NCBI GenBank assembly: GCA_964059195.1
Contig: CAXKWD010000002.1
Location: 154,583,042-154,647,041, forward strand
Direction of reading: 5' to 3'
Source of the DNA: Ectobius pallidus
Lineage: Eukaryota > Arthropoda > Insecta > Blattodea > Ectobiidae
Length of the DNA: 64,000 nt
Part shown: positions 11,518 to 22,248 of the stretch, piece after piece
How the letters are laid out: each line of letters opens with the position of its first letter
How positions within the stretch are numbered: position 1 is the first letter of the stretch
Made by a program: the position numbers and the translations under genes
Notes under the pieces: model-generated
Databases searched by the model: none
Told to the model about the DNA's origin: nothing
Seen by the model: only the letters and a program-made list of their open reading frames with translations

Positions 11518-13149
11518 CGTAATAATATACTGGTAACAATGTCAAGAGCATGTATTCAACACAAAATAACAATAATTAAAAATTAATTTAAAAAAGAAAA
11601 TAATCAAAAGACAATGAAGTACAAACACATCCTACTTGCTTTGAGTTACCTCAATAACTGAATAGTGGGCAGCATTGAACAGAGAGGCTGGATCATATGA
11701 AGCTATGCATGTTCAAATACGACTTGGTCAGCAACCACACTCCAATGTACAGTGCATGTCCAGACAAGTACCAACCAGAACTTTATGCTATAATAACAGT
11801 TAACATATAATTTCAATATAAATCTATAATTCAATATAGGCCTTGTGTTTAATGCAGTATCTACATCTAATAAACCAGGATTAGAATGGTTTCGAAATAC
11901 AATAGTTGAAAATACACTACTTGAAATTGCCTGCAAATTAGCTTAAAAATAAATCAAATGTGGAAATTTGCTAGAAAATATCACAAAAAACAGAAATTTG
12001 CATAACAAGAGGAAAATTCTCATTTTTAAATAAATATCTTGTATTTTATGTAAATTTAAAGTAAATTTTGTTGGTAATTGTCCTATCTACTTAGCCTATT
12101 TTCAGTTGTGGTCAAGTGTTGTTTTCTTGATATTTCAAAGGCTTTTAGCTCCTCTATCCCTTCGAGTCACATGATTATTTTGTTTTTATTTTAAAGTACA
12201 CTATAAGGGCTTTCTCATCCTGGCATTTTCAGATTTTTATCACCTGTCCCACATTACTTTTTGTTGGGGCCGAAAAAAGCACGATTTGAACTTTTTTTGA
12301 AGAAGCAAACTTTTCAGGGTGAAGGACCACCAGTAACAGCTCAGGTTTTTCCTACATATACTCCTCATATAAAAGTGTAACTGGAAAATAAAATGGCCTG
12401 TTAATCCAAGTCCATTGTTTTTTTAATGCCTAAAATTACGCAAAACAGTTCGTGAACGAGGAATAGAGCCCCAAAAACCTCTGTTTAGACTTAACTTAAA
12501 CCTAATTTAGTCTGCACAAATGCAAGTCAATTCTTTCAGCTTTCCAATGAGCCCTATCTGATCATCGTACTGATTCAAATATAAATTCTACAGCTTTCAG
12601 AAGATAAGTCTGAAATTAGTTTTTGCTTGTCGTGTACTAAAGTAGTGCCTATATCTCAGGAGTAAAATTTCTTAGAGGTATAAAGAGATTTGTTTTGGGG
12701 TTCAGAAGATTGGTAGGCCTACATTTTGCCTACCACATTTCATCAAAATAAAAAATGGTAAGGCAAAGCCCATTTGTTGATTTAATATGGAATGGATTTA
12801 ATATAAAATCTCATATGAGATTTCATAATTAGTCCAGTCATTTGGTGCTCAAAAAGTGGGTTGCATGGAAAGTTTTCCGGGAGTTTTGAAAATTGGTGAT
12901 TTTATAGATTTCGACGTGCTCTTTCCGAATTTTCACTTTGCCACCTCGTATCTTTGCCGCTCGCGCCGCCATATTGGAAAAATGGCGCCCAAAACGTTTT
13001 TTGACAATATCTCCTTTCCAACTCATTTTACGATGAAAATAGTTATGTAATAAATTAAACTAGAGAAAATGTCCTATAATTTATGTAGTAACGATTTTTT
13101 TTTGTAAAATGAATAGTTTCAGCGTACGAGCGCCGCAAAGTCTACTCCG

Positions 13150-13299
13150 ACACGCGTTTTGGCCAAAGCCACGAAAGATGCGGATACGCTAATAATAATC
13201 AAAACGGCAATCAACACTTCATCTACATTTGATTCCGTAATAGTTGTCCGCGAAGATGTAGATCATCTTATTCTTTTGACGGCTGTATCTACGCGTTCA
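13150..13299 (+). pseudogene. XPG/FEN1-like nuclease relic, DxD segment
   Basis: The plus-strand frame reads VVREDVDHLILLTAV near its end. This resembles the D-x-D-hydrophobic block (DTDLLVLL) of a widespread family of invertebrate transposon proteins that I compare to the XPG/FEN1 nuclease fold. The frame runs into a CA/TA microsatellite and the insertion at 13344, and continues at 15600. An inverted copy of this coding stretch lies at about 16075-16185, because the element's arms extend into the gene. Confidence 0.55.
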
Positions 13300-13300
13300 A

Positions 13301-13343
<43 letters not shown>
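13300..13343. repeat. (AC)n(AT)n microsatellite
   Basis: An AC run followed by an AT run. The matching place in the other arm of element C has only a short ATATATA, so the tract expanded in this arm at the site where the next element inserted. Confidence 0.9.
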
Positions 13344-13344
<1 letters not shown>

Positions 13345-13485
13345 GAGCCCCTTAAAGCCCAAGTGGTGTAACTCACATTACTGCTGTTCTGAGATATTGA
13401 AGATTTTAGCTGTCACCAAATAGATGGCTTTATGGACAGCATAAAATTGTGCTCCTGCCTACAGGGTTGCTATGCAAGTTATGAC

Positions 13486-14647
13486 TAGGGACCGGATTTT
13501 TAGTTTTTTAAAAACACTGTTTTAGGTTTTCCATTAGGTGAAATAGTTTTTTTTTAGGTTTTTTGTCCAAAATATCGTTCGGGTTGAATAATTGGTTTAA
13601 TGAATTTGAATGTGCTCATAGGATTGAATACATAATACTTGTAAAGTTTAACTTAACAAAATTGACTTAAATTTGTGTAAACTTGCTTTAAGACAATATT
13701 ATACAATTGAAGAAAGAAAGCGTAAACAATCAAGAGAAGCAGTGAAAATAAGACTGGCTCACATTTGCTGGTTACAGTATATCACTAAATATCTTTCAAG
13801 ATTCTCAACTGTGAAGTTCTTCCTGTTATCTGTTAGTTAATACTGTATCTAGACACTAGGGCCTACCCTTCTCAGGATTGGAATCCGATGCTTCTAATTT
13901 AGTGAGTAAAATACTTTATGGTTGGATGTGGATAATGTGAAACTGATTATTTTCGTTTTTTCTGTTGTTACGCATGCTAACCGCACAACAGATCAACTAG
14001 GGACGAAAATTTCCCCCTTTTCTAGAAAGGAAATAATACGTGTTTCTGGCAGGCTTAACAAAATATTACTTTGCATTTGTAGTGAAATTCAGATCGTCGC
14101 CAATCCACTCACGTAATAAACTCGATTTCATTTGTTTCGGCATAATTAACAGACACGTCTTCTTAAAACTCACAGTGTGACCACTCAGTATGAATAACAG
14201 GGAACTACTAAAGGCAAACAAGTGCTTTAAAACACAGAACTTTATATCCTTCTTCATATACGGCAAAAATGGTTGTTCTTACGAATATTTTAAAAGGAAT
14301 ACGCCGGAACTCTTTTCCTCTCTTGATACTGTCCAGCCTAGACGACAACGGGTTGAATGAAACGCTGGTGGTATTAATTTCTATCCGACAAAAATTATTC
14401 TCTCCCCGCAAAATATCGATTTCTCAACTGACAAACAAAAAAGACAATAAAGGATCCTAAATTAGATATTTTAGGTTTTATATCCCATTTAGGTATATTT
14501 AGGTTTTTATACCCCATTTAGGTATTTTTAGGTGCCACAGAATTAATGTGGGTGAATCCTATGGACATGATTCGAAAAAGTATATGAGCGCTTTTTGTTT
14601 TGGAAGTAAGGAAAAAAATAGGTAAAAACCTAAGAATCCGGTCCCTA
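13486..14647. mobile_element. hAT element, perfect 8-bp duplication
   Basis: The ends TAGGGACCGGATT and AATCCGGTCCCTA are flanked by exact GTTATGAC repeats (13478-13485, 14648-14655). Beside the ends lie TTTAGG-rich subterminal repeats (TTTAGGTATTTTTAGG and similar). At 1.16 kb with no transposase it is non-autonomous. Both ends match those of the larger block H3 (30696-35472), so they belong to one family. Confidence 0.92.
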
Positions 14648-14689
14648 GTTATGACTTACACCATTTGAGCTATTAATAGAAGAACACTT

Positions 14690-15545
14690 GAATAGGATCC
14701 TGACCATAACTAAAAAAATCTGATGTGAAAGTCACATAACTTCCTCTGCCCCAAAAAAAAGTTAGCAGTATTCACATATCAAGACACAATTTTACCCTAT
14801 TATTATCCTATAAATACCTCTTCTTTCAATGATGCGACTAAAAGCGCAGGCTAGCCTATATAACAAACTTTAAAAAAAGAACAAGTGACTGCAGACGTTT
14901 ATTGAACTTTCCGCCGTAAAGAATAATTTCCGAAATTATCGAATATTTCCCTCAGATACTTCTTTACTCTATACCGGGCCAACAATACATCTTTCTCACT
15001 TCACATTCTTATATAGAATAAGAGGCCGTGGAAGAGCGTAATTCAGTTGTTCATCACGCAAGACAAAATTTCTACAAACAGTGGGTGAACAGTGGGTGGC
15101 TTGTAACTACCCTCAGAGAATTTTTTCGAAAAAAAGTTTCAAATAAAAGTTTTAGCTCTCAGTAAAAGGAACACATGTGCAAATTTTAAAGAAAATCGTT
15201 AGAGCCGTTTTCGAGAAAATCGCAAAAAACGAAAATTTCTTCATGTAAAGTCCCCTTAAAAATAAGAGAAATTTGTCGCCAATCTTCGAATCACATCTTC
15301 AGAAGGTACCTGACCCAAATACGAAATTTTGTTTTCATACGATTCACCGTTTCGGAGCTAGCCTGTTCACAAACTTCCAGACAGACAGACACACAGACAC
15401 ACACACAGACATGTTTCCAAAAATAGTATTTTTGGATTCAGGGGGCCTTGAAACGTGTATATATGCTAAAAACTCAACTTCGAATTTTAGGGTCGAAAAC
15501 AATACTTCCTCTACCTATAGTACCTATGGTACGGGCAGAGGAAGT
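14690..15545 (-). repeat. Dispersed repeat with GACAGACAG tract
   Basis: Homologous in inverted orientation to about 56640-57410 (shared CTGATGTGAAAGTCACATAA, CGTTTATTGAACTTTCCGCC and CTCTGAAGG blocks) and partly to 27360-27760. It contains a GACAGACAGACACACAGAC tract at 15379-15411. No protein is supported. Confidence 0.65.
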
Positions 15546-15599
15546 AAAAATCCAAAAACTGGAGTTACACCACTTGGGCTTTAAGGGGCTCATATATTC

Positions 15600-16110
15600 A
15601 TTCTCAAACCAGGAAAAGGAAAATTTCGCAACGAATATATTCAACAAAAAGTATCATAGACAAAACAGCCGCAGATAACATATTATTTCTGCACGCCTTC
15701 AGTGGCTGTGATACAACCGCAGCACTTTTTAAGCAAAGAAAAATAAAATGTGCTAATGTATTCCAAAAGACCCCAGAATTAAAAGAGCTTGTCCAGGTAT
15801 TCAAAAACCAAAATGCTGATCCACAGATCATTGCTGAAGCTTCCTCCTTGCATTGTACGGTTACAGTGGCGTGAAAAGTATGCCGTTAAACAACTATAGA
15901 TATACATGCTTCACAAAATCAGCATATGAAAATAAAATTAATGTTGCATCGCTGCCACCGACAGAAGCAGTAGCACGAAAATATTCGTTCCGAACCTATC
16001 ACCAGGTTCAGCAGTGTTATGGAGTTGAATATATTCGTTGCGAAATTTTTCCTGTTCCTGGTTTGAGATTATATATGTTTGAACGCGTAGACAAGAGCCG
16101 TCAAAAGAAT
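15600..16110 (+). pseudogene. XPG/FEN1-like nuclease relic, GCD and LPPT segments
   Basis: Two adjoining frames separated by a 1-nt shift near 15840. The first reads FLHAFSGCDTTAALFKQ followed by a helical segment up to about 15845. The second reads LALYGYSGVKSMPLNNYRY, then ASLPPTEAVARKYSFRTYHQ and VQQ. The order G-C-D, LPPT, then YHQVQ is that of a large family of uncharacterised invertebrate transposon proteins. The GCD block sits where FEN1/XPG nucleases have their second acidic cluster (GSD), after the DxD block at 13150-13299. The nuclease fold is inferred from motif order only. The end of the frame runs into the right arm. Confidence 0.65.
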
Positions 16111-17479
16111 AAGAAGATCTAAATCTTCGCCGACAACTATTGCGGAATCAGATGTAGATGAAATGCTGATTGCCGTATTGATTATATCAGCCTGGAAAAA
16201 AGACGAAAATTTCTGCAGTAAAAACTAAAATAAGTGTGTTTGATTAAATTCGCTGTGCTGAATTCGAAAATGCATTTCGTTTTTCTCTATCACATCTGGT
16301 TAATTGACAATTGTGAAAAATGTTATTTTGACATTTTGTATAATAAAATAACTGTGTGCAGCTTTGATGCTGCATTTTGAAACTTTTTTCTTTGCGGTAA
16401 GTGGTGGATAGGTGATCTTAACTAATTTTGGGTCACAACATGAATCCGTTGATAGTTTCTACTTAACATGTCATGTTTTCTTGCAATAGGTACTTCAAGA
16501 TGAGAGATATAAGTTATTGCTTAGACTAGCCTACAGGATAAAAAATACTTAAAAATTAGGATAATTTTAATATATTTACGGAGAAAAATCAAATAATATT
16601 TTCAAACAGTCCAAGACGTATGTATTCCAGTATTTTTTGTGAGTGCAGGAGTTTTTCTATACTTATGGGGCAGCTAGAAACACCAAATTTAGCACGCTTA
16701 TGACTGTTGTATGTGCCCATATTCCTACCAAATTGTATGATTCTATCTTTCATATCATGTGTGTCAAATATTACATAATGTGAGAAAAATATATAAAATT
16801 TATTTTAAATAAATTAATCTAACAATCTAAGGAATAACTGATGGAGATACGTCAAAAAGTCGTAAGACCAGACTTGTAGATCTCTCAAAATCCGTTACTT
16901 CTACTGCAACAGGTTTTTTATACGACTTACCGTTTAGCTACTATAAGCCCCCAAAAAAGTCTACACAGACCTTAAAATTGCGTCCGCCATAACAGCAAAC
17001 ACGAAAACTAGATGTGAAACAACAAAATTAGTGACATTTTTGAAATCAGGAGACATTACTTAGTTAAAATAGCTTATTAAATGCTTTACCGCAAAATGAT
17101 GCAGGTAGTGGCGTATCCGTATATCCCTTGGCTTTGGCCAAAACGCGTATCGGAGTAGACTTTGCGGCGCTTGTACGATGAAACTATTCATTTTACAAAA
17201 AAAAAATATATATATCGTTACTACATAAATTATAGGAAATGTTCTCTAGTTAAATTTATTACATAACTATTTTCATCGTAGAATGAGTGGGAAAGGAGAT
17301 AGGCCTATAGTCAAAAAACTTTTTTTTGGGCGCCATTCTTTCAATATGGCGGCGCGAGCAGCAAAGATACGAGATGGCAAAGTGGAAATTCGAAAAGAGT
17401 ACGCCGAAGTCTATAAAAATCACCAATTTTCAAAACTCCCGGAATACTTTCCGGGTAAAACTACCAAATGACTGGATTA

Positions 17480-17805
17480 AATGGGCCATGGTTAGACTTT
17501 AAGTGCCGGGGTTTAAATTGTTCAAAATGGTTTCCCCCATATTTTCTTCCATTAGATTTTCTTTATTCCTTATTCAATTTCCCCGAATTGATACTAAATA
17601 AAGCGGGGTAATTTGAATAATTTCAGACATAGTCTATTACCGTTTTTCTTGGAATGCAGAGAATTTCGTCCAAGTATTGATAGGTTGTATTGCACATACA
17701 TGTTTAAGGGAGCTATTAGCTACCCTTACATACAAGCTTTATCGCTCGAGTTTAGGCAGGTGCGCACTCAAATGCTCGTGAAAACATGTGCTTGTAAAGG
17801 CAATA
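17480..17805. other. No gene recognised
   Basis: AT-rich sequence between element C and the foldback. No supported feature. Confidence 0.5.
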
Positions 17806-18480
17806 GTCAAACAAAAGAAACCGCGCGGTACGTCATTCGTGCAACGCTGCACTCTTTCGCCTGGAAGTGTGTGTGTGTGTGTATGTAAAGGCAGAAGACA
17901 AACAAACAAAACTTTTCTGTTTTGTAAACTCCTCTGAACTGAACTTTAAACAATACCGCACGCTCTTAGCTGGCGTGTGCAAAATGTATACACTCCACAC
18001 GCCGTTCTTTTTAGAGAGAATTCGCGCGTGTTTGGCAATTACACGCACAATCTTCCGCGCGTACTCAATTGCAAGCCCCACACTCCTGGGAGTGTACGAG
18101 CAATATCGGAGGAAAGAGCTTGCAGACAATCACGCGCGGTGAAAAAAGAAGCCCAAAATGCATGCACGTTCTTCCTCGCATTATAGAGTGTCAACAAAAG
18201 ATTATGCGCGGAAGATTGTGCGGAAGAACACGTGCGAATTCTCTCTCAAAAGAACGGCGTGTGGAGTGTCTAAATTTTCGACACGCCAGCTAAGAGCGTG
18301 CGGTATTGTTTAAAGTTCAGTTTCGGGCAGAACACACATCATCATCATCACAGAAGAGTTTATGTGCTCTTGGAAAGTTTTGTTTCTCTTCTGCCTTTAC
18401 ATACACACACACACACACTTCCAGGCGAAAGAGTACAGTGTTACACGAATGTCGTACCGCGCGGTTTCTTTTGTTTGTCA
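17806..18480. mobile_element. Foldback element (long hairpin)
   Basis: About 17806-18060 pairs with about 18200-18480 as a diverged inverted repeat. The outer ends are CAAACAAAAGAAACCGCGCG and its inverse. Each arm carries a TG/CA run and a GAACGGCGTGTGGAGTGT-type block. The arms differ by several substitutions and small indels, so the structure is not recent. The spacer of about 140 bp has no coding sequence. The many overlapping short frames here are by-products of the palindrome. Confidence 0.75.
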
Positions 18481-19057
18481 CTCTATAGGGATGTAGCGAA
18501 CTAGAACCAGCAGATGTCTCCACTGCTCTAGCCGGTATGCGCTAGCCGTTCGTAACTTGTTTTTCCAGTTGTAGTCTGCTGGTACCATTGAGCTTAAATG
18601 GCGTTTCATCTTAGCAGACTGAAAATACATTGGAACTTTTCTGTTTTTTGTATCGGACAAAGCGCTACTAGGCGCATTTCGTTGTATACTGGACACTTCC
18701 AGAATATATTAACGTGAAAAAGCTTAAAGAAAAATTGCAAAAGATAAACTCTATATAAGTCTTTAATAAACTTCATTATGAAGCTTAGATAATTTCAACT
18801 AGTATAGTATAATTCAAATTTATGGTAAAGGTTCCACCTATACACTAGTAGTTTGTGTGAACACCATATATGCTTGAATCCGACTAAGATTGTTAGGAGT
18901 TAATATCTTATCTTCTAAACTAACTTAATATCTGGTATTTAATGAAATATTTTCAGTTCTTTCATATATATTGAACTTGTTGTTATTTGATGTAATTTAA
19001 TGAGATGTATTAGGTTAGGTTAGAAGAAATTTACTTAACAATATAGGGTGTTGTGTA
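18481..19057. other. No gene recognised
   Basis: No supported coding sequence. A short TTAGGTTAGGTTAG run at about 19011-19024 resembles insect telomere repeats but is too short to mean much. Confidence 0.5.
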
Positions 19058-19434
19058 CAGTTTTTGGCAGGGTTACAGTTATTGGCAGTCGCTTGTTGTT
19101 TTCAGTTATACTAAGGTAAATTTAAGTGTTAAAGTTTTCCCGACTGGAATATTTTATTCCTGATGTTGTAGACAACAATGCAATAACCAAAAGTTCACTC
19201 CATTTTTGTCCACCTGGTTACATTTCAAGTTGATGTTACTCACGCTGTTTTCGTTGGTATAAAATAAAGAAAATCTTAAGGAGCAGAGTGCAGTTTCCAT
19301 TGTAAGTACTGACTTATAATTCATGTAATGTTTTGCACTTTAACTTACATATGATCTTTGAGCATTATTATAGGGTTTACCATCCTCATTAATACGGTAT
19401 AACCTAACAAATTCATACTAAACATGGTGCCAAT

Positions 19435-19712
19435 ATCTGTAACAATTTCTTTTCCTTATTTCATTTCTTGGCACCCCCTGCCAATATCTGTAATTTCGTA
19501 GTGTATTATTATTGCCATAGTTTCTTATTTGCGTGGATGCATAGATGGATTATGTATAAATGAAACTGCTCTCCGTTGATTAGTTACAGTTGTTGGCAGG
19601 GGGTGCCAATGTACTGTATATCTGATAATAATGAGTAGTACAGTTGTTGGCAGGGGTGCCAATATACTATATATGCCATAGTAATCTGCCATCTACAGAT
19701 ATTGGCAGGGAC
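19435..19712 (+). repeat. Subterminal repeats of the pogo element
   Basis: At least four related copies of a motif such as GTTGTTGGCAGGGGGTGCCA, in both orientations: near 19437, 19473-19490, 19585-19610, 19640-19662 and 19695-19710. They echo the terminal repeat and are plausible transposase-binding sites. Confidence 0.65.
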
Positions 19713-19767
19713 ATGCACAATATTATTTTAGGCCTACATGAATATTCAGTCCTGTGATTCTCACTGA

Positions 19768-21960
19768 TTGAAGCGATTTATTTTTATTCTACAGACACCA
19801 GGATGTCATCTAAAACTAAAAAAAAAATATACTTCTTCAGATCTGGAGGCTGCAATAGATCAAATAAAAAGGGGACTTTCTAAAAATGCTGCAGCAAAAA
19901 AATATAACATTCCTCGAGCGACTATACAGTTCCACATGAAGCAGGCATCTGTAAGAGAAGAGCGTGGCCCGTCTCCTATTCTATCTGAAGAGGAGGAAAA
20001 TACTTTATCTAGGTGGATCATTGATAGTAGCAATAAGGGATTTCCTCGGCGCAAAGAGGATATAATTACTAGCGTGAAGGAATTTCTTGAGTTAAATAGT
20101 AGACCAAATCCATTTAAAGACAATAGACCGGGAGTTGGTTGGTGTAGGGCGTTTCTAAGAAGGCACCCTGAATTAGCCTGTCGAACAAGTGAACCTGTCA
20201 CAGCAGCAAGTGGCTGCGTAAGTGAAAAAGACATTCGAAATTGGTTCAGCCAAATTTCTGAGTGTTTAAAAGCTGAAAATAATTTTGAGATACTTGAGGA
20301 TGGCAACAGGGTTTTCAATGCAGACGAGACATGCTTCGTACTCAACCCTAAAAACTCAAAGGTATTAGGACCCAAAGGAGCTAAGAATGTGTATGAGGTA
20401 GAACAAGGGAGTTCAAAGACTTCTTTAACAGTTATGCTCAGTTTCTCCGGAAGTGGAATGATGGTTCCTCCCATGGTGGTATTTCCCTATCAAAGGATAC
20501 CAGCAGAGGTTGTAAATCCTGTCCCTGATTCATGGGGTATCGGCCGCAGTGATACAGGTTGGATGAAAGCTGAGGTGTTTTATGAATATATTGCCAATGT
20601 TTTCACGCCTTTCATTAAAGAAAAGAACATTCAAACTCCCATAATTCTTTTCGTGGATGGACACAAAAGCCACCTTACGTGTCAAATTAGTAAATTATGC
20701 ACAGAAGTTGGAATCATCTTGATTGCCCTGTACTCCAATGCAACACGAATTCTTCAACCAGCAGATGTGGCAGCATTTAGGCCTATAAAAGAAGGTTGGC
20801 GGAAGGGAGTACACGAATGGAACATAAGCCATCCAAATGAAGAACTAAAGAAGGATCAGTTTTGTCCTGTTTTAAAGTGTGTGTTGGATAAGCATGTGAA
20901 ACCAGACTCACTTCAAAATGGATTTCGAGCTTGTGGCTTATTCCCATGGAATCCCAATGCAATTGACTACAGTAAGTGTCTTGGTAGGATGGGAGTGAAA
21001 GTAAATTCCCCTATTGTCTCCAAAAAACCGTTGCCAAAAATGGAATATGAAGAATTTTGCAAGTTTGTGGGCCAAGAGTAAATGGAAAAGTTCAAGAACA
21101 TTGAAAGAGAGTGTGAAGATGCCCATAATAATGAGTTTTTCATTCTGTTCAGAATATGGAACGAATTTTTCAATAAAGGCGAACCACTGACTTCTAGTTA
21201 ACCCACAAATGGTTCTTCAACCAAATCCCAAGAAGAGGGTAGTATCTGCAGACCTGAAGAAAGACAGCCAAGAAATTCTCATCAACTTGCTCCCACCACA
21301 GGTGACATCGAACCAATAGCTGGTCCATCAAAAACACCTCAAGAAGCAGAAGTCTTCCAATCAACACCTAAAAGATCTGTGGCATCTGTAAGTAGGCAAC
21401 TATTGTTCTCTAGTCCCAAGACAGGGGAAAAACAGATTTCAGTTTCATATCAGGAGAAGCAGGTAACATCTTCGGGACTGAACGAGATTCTGTTGTGGCC
21501 TGAATCGCCTAAAAGGAAAGAAAAGCGCCAAATACAACGCCAGCCATTTGTCATTACAAGTTCGGCCTGGAAAAAATTACAGGAGGATAAGGCAGAGAAA
21601 AAGAGAAAAGAGCAACAAGACAAGGAAGAAAGGAAGCGGAAGAGGGAAGGAAGTAAGAAGAAAAAACCTATGAAGAACACCACTCCTGAGAAAGAAATTA
21701 TGTCTTCTCAAAAGCAGGGATTATGTTACGTTTGTGCCCGCAATATTAAAATTGGAAAAGAAGAGCATTTGGAATGTTCTATGTGCACTAAACTCTTCCA
21801 TTTGAGATGTTTACCAAAGAGTCATGTACAGCACATTTCTGATGAGGATGATTCTGATGATTTTGTGTGTCATATATGTTATATTGTAAATGAGAATGAT
21901 TCCGATGATTCTTTGTGTATTTCCATGAGTGACAATGACAATAACGATGATGAAAATTAG
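19768..21960 (+). pseudogene. Pogo/Tigger-like transposase with C-terminal PHD finger, two stops
   Basis: A single frame from 19768 to 21960 is broken only by TAA at 21079-21081 and TAA at 21199-21201. The first part (437 codons) has an N-terminal psq/CENP-B-like helix-turn-helix (about residues 25-60), then a DDE_1 core with D186 (NADETCF), D297 (FVDGHKSHL) and D333 (LQPADVAAF). The part after the stops is low-complexity and Lys/Glu-rich. It then reads LCYVCARN..., C-x2-C..., H-x2-C and CHIC, a PHD-type zinc finger ending in an acidic tail. The likely native start is ATG 19802, one base out of frame across an A-run; a splice-acceptor-like TTTTTATTCTACAG precedes it. With these stops the element is probably inactive, although the catalytic triad is intact. 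Confidence 0.85.
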
Positions 21961-22248
21961 ATTGTAAGTTATACATTTCGTTAAAAGCAGTCAAAAAATT
22001 GTCATGCCAATAACTGTATACACACCTGTCAAGAAATGTAACTTCCCTGCTAAAAACTGTAATTTTGATTGTGAAAATTTGGGTCATCCTATTGTAAACA
22101 TTTATGTTGTATTTCTTAAGAATGTTTTGTCAATTTACTCATTAAAGTCTAATAAATACTTAGCACTTGAAATTTTCAAATAAAATTAGAAAACTTAGGT
22201 AGTCTATAAAATATTTTAAAATATGGTTCTTAAACCTGCCAAAAACTG

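Larger units (their letters stand above)
9810..12798. mobile_element. Element B: long-inverted-repeat DNA transposon of the A/T family
   Basis: The left end GGGTCATTCCATATTAAATC matches the A and T termini. The right end is its inverted copy with the last bases mutated (GATTTAATATGGAATGGA). Arms of about 950 bp (9810-10770 and 11840-12798) pair throughout. The 1-kb centre carries an N-terminal transposase relic on the minus strand. The target duplication cannot be read because the right tip has decayed. Confidence 0.8.
13344..15592. mobile_element. Element M: TA-flanked inverted-repeat element inside C
   Basis: The ends TGAGCCCCTTAAAGCCCAAG and CTTGGGCTTTAAGGGGCTCA are inverted repeats (about 33 bp) flanked by TA. 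Removing the element rejoins the C-element gene and restores pairing with the other arm. No transposase of its own is visible. It contains a complete hAT (13486-14647) and a copy of a dispersed repeat (14690-15545). Confidence 0.8.
12830..17479. mobile_element. Element C: Academ-like long-TIR transposon, interrupted
   Basis: The ends are TAGTCCAGTCATTTGGT and ACCAAATGACTGGATTA (one mismatch), flanked by a 3-bp direct repeat AAT (12827-12829, 17480-17482). Left arm 12830-13195 pairs with 17110-17479, 13195-13299 with about 16075-16185, and 15600-15645 with about 16028-16072. The right-arm stretch 16200-17100 has no left counterpart. The left arm is split by a later insertion (13344-15592). The unpaired centre encodes part of a nuclease-like protein. 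Termini, 3-bp duplication and protein family are shared with element D. The Academ assignment rests on the recalled association of Academ with XPG-like nuclease and 3-4-bp duplications. Confidence 0.7.
19058..22248 (+). mobile_element. Pogo-like DNA transposon
   Basis: The left end CAGTTTTTGGCAGG follows TA (19056-19057). The right end CCTGCCAAAAACTG is its inverse and is followed by TC where TA would be expected. Between them lies a pogo/Tigger-type transposase relic. Many copies of a GGCAGGG/TACAGTTGTTGGCAG motif stand between the left end and the gene. The element is 3.2 kb, close to full length for an autonomous pogo element. Confidence 0.85.

Noticed and set aside
15379..15411. CRISPR-like GACAG repeats
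   Set aside because: A simple tandem tract without unique spacers, in eukaryotic repeat DNA.
19011..19024. TTAGG repeats, telomere-like
   Set aside because: Fewer than three units, next to a pogo element. Expected by chance in AT-rich DNA.
19860..20474. 204-codon minus-strand frame
   Set aside because: Exact antisense of the pogo transposase core, with no independent evidence.
20778..20785. TAGGCCTA inside the pogo transposase as another insertion
   Set aside because: It encodes Arg-Pro in frame within a plausible FRPIK motif, so it may be native. Without a paired copy it cannot count as an insertion.
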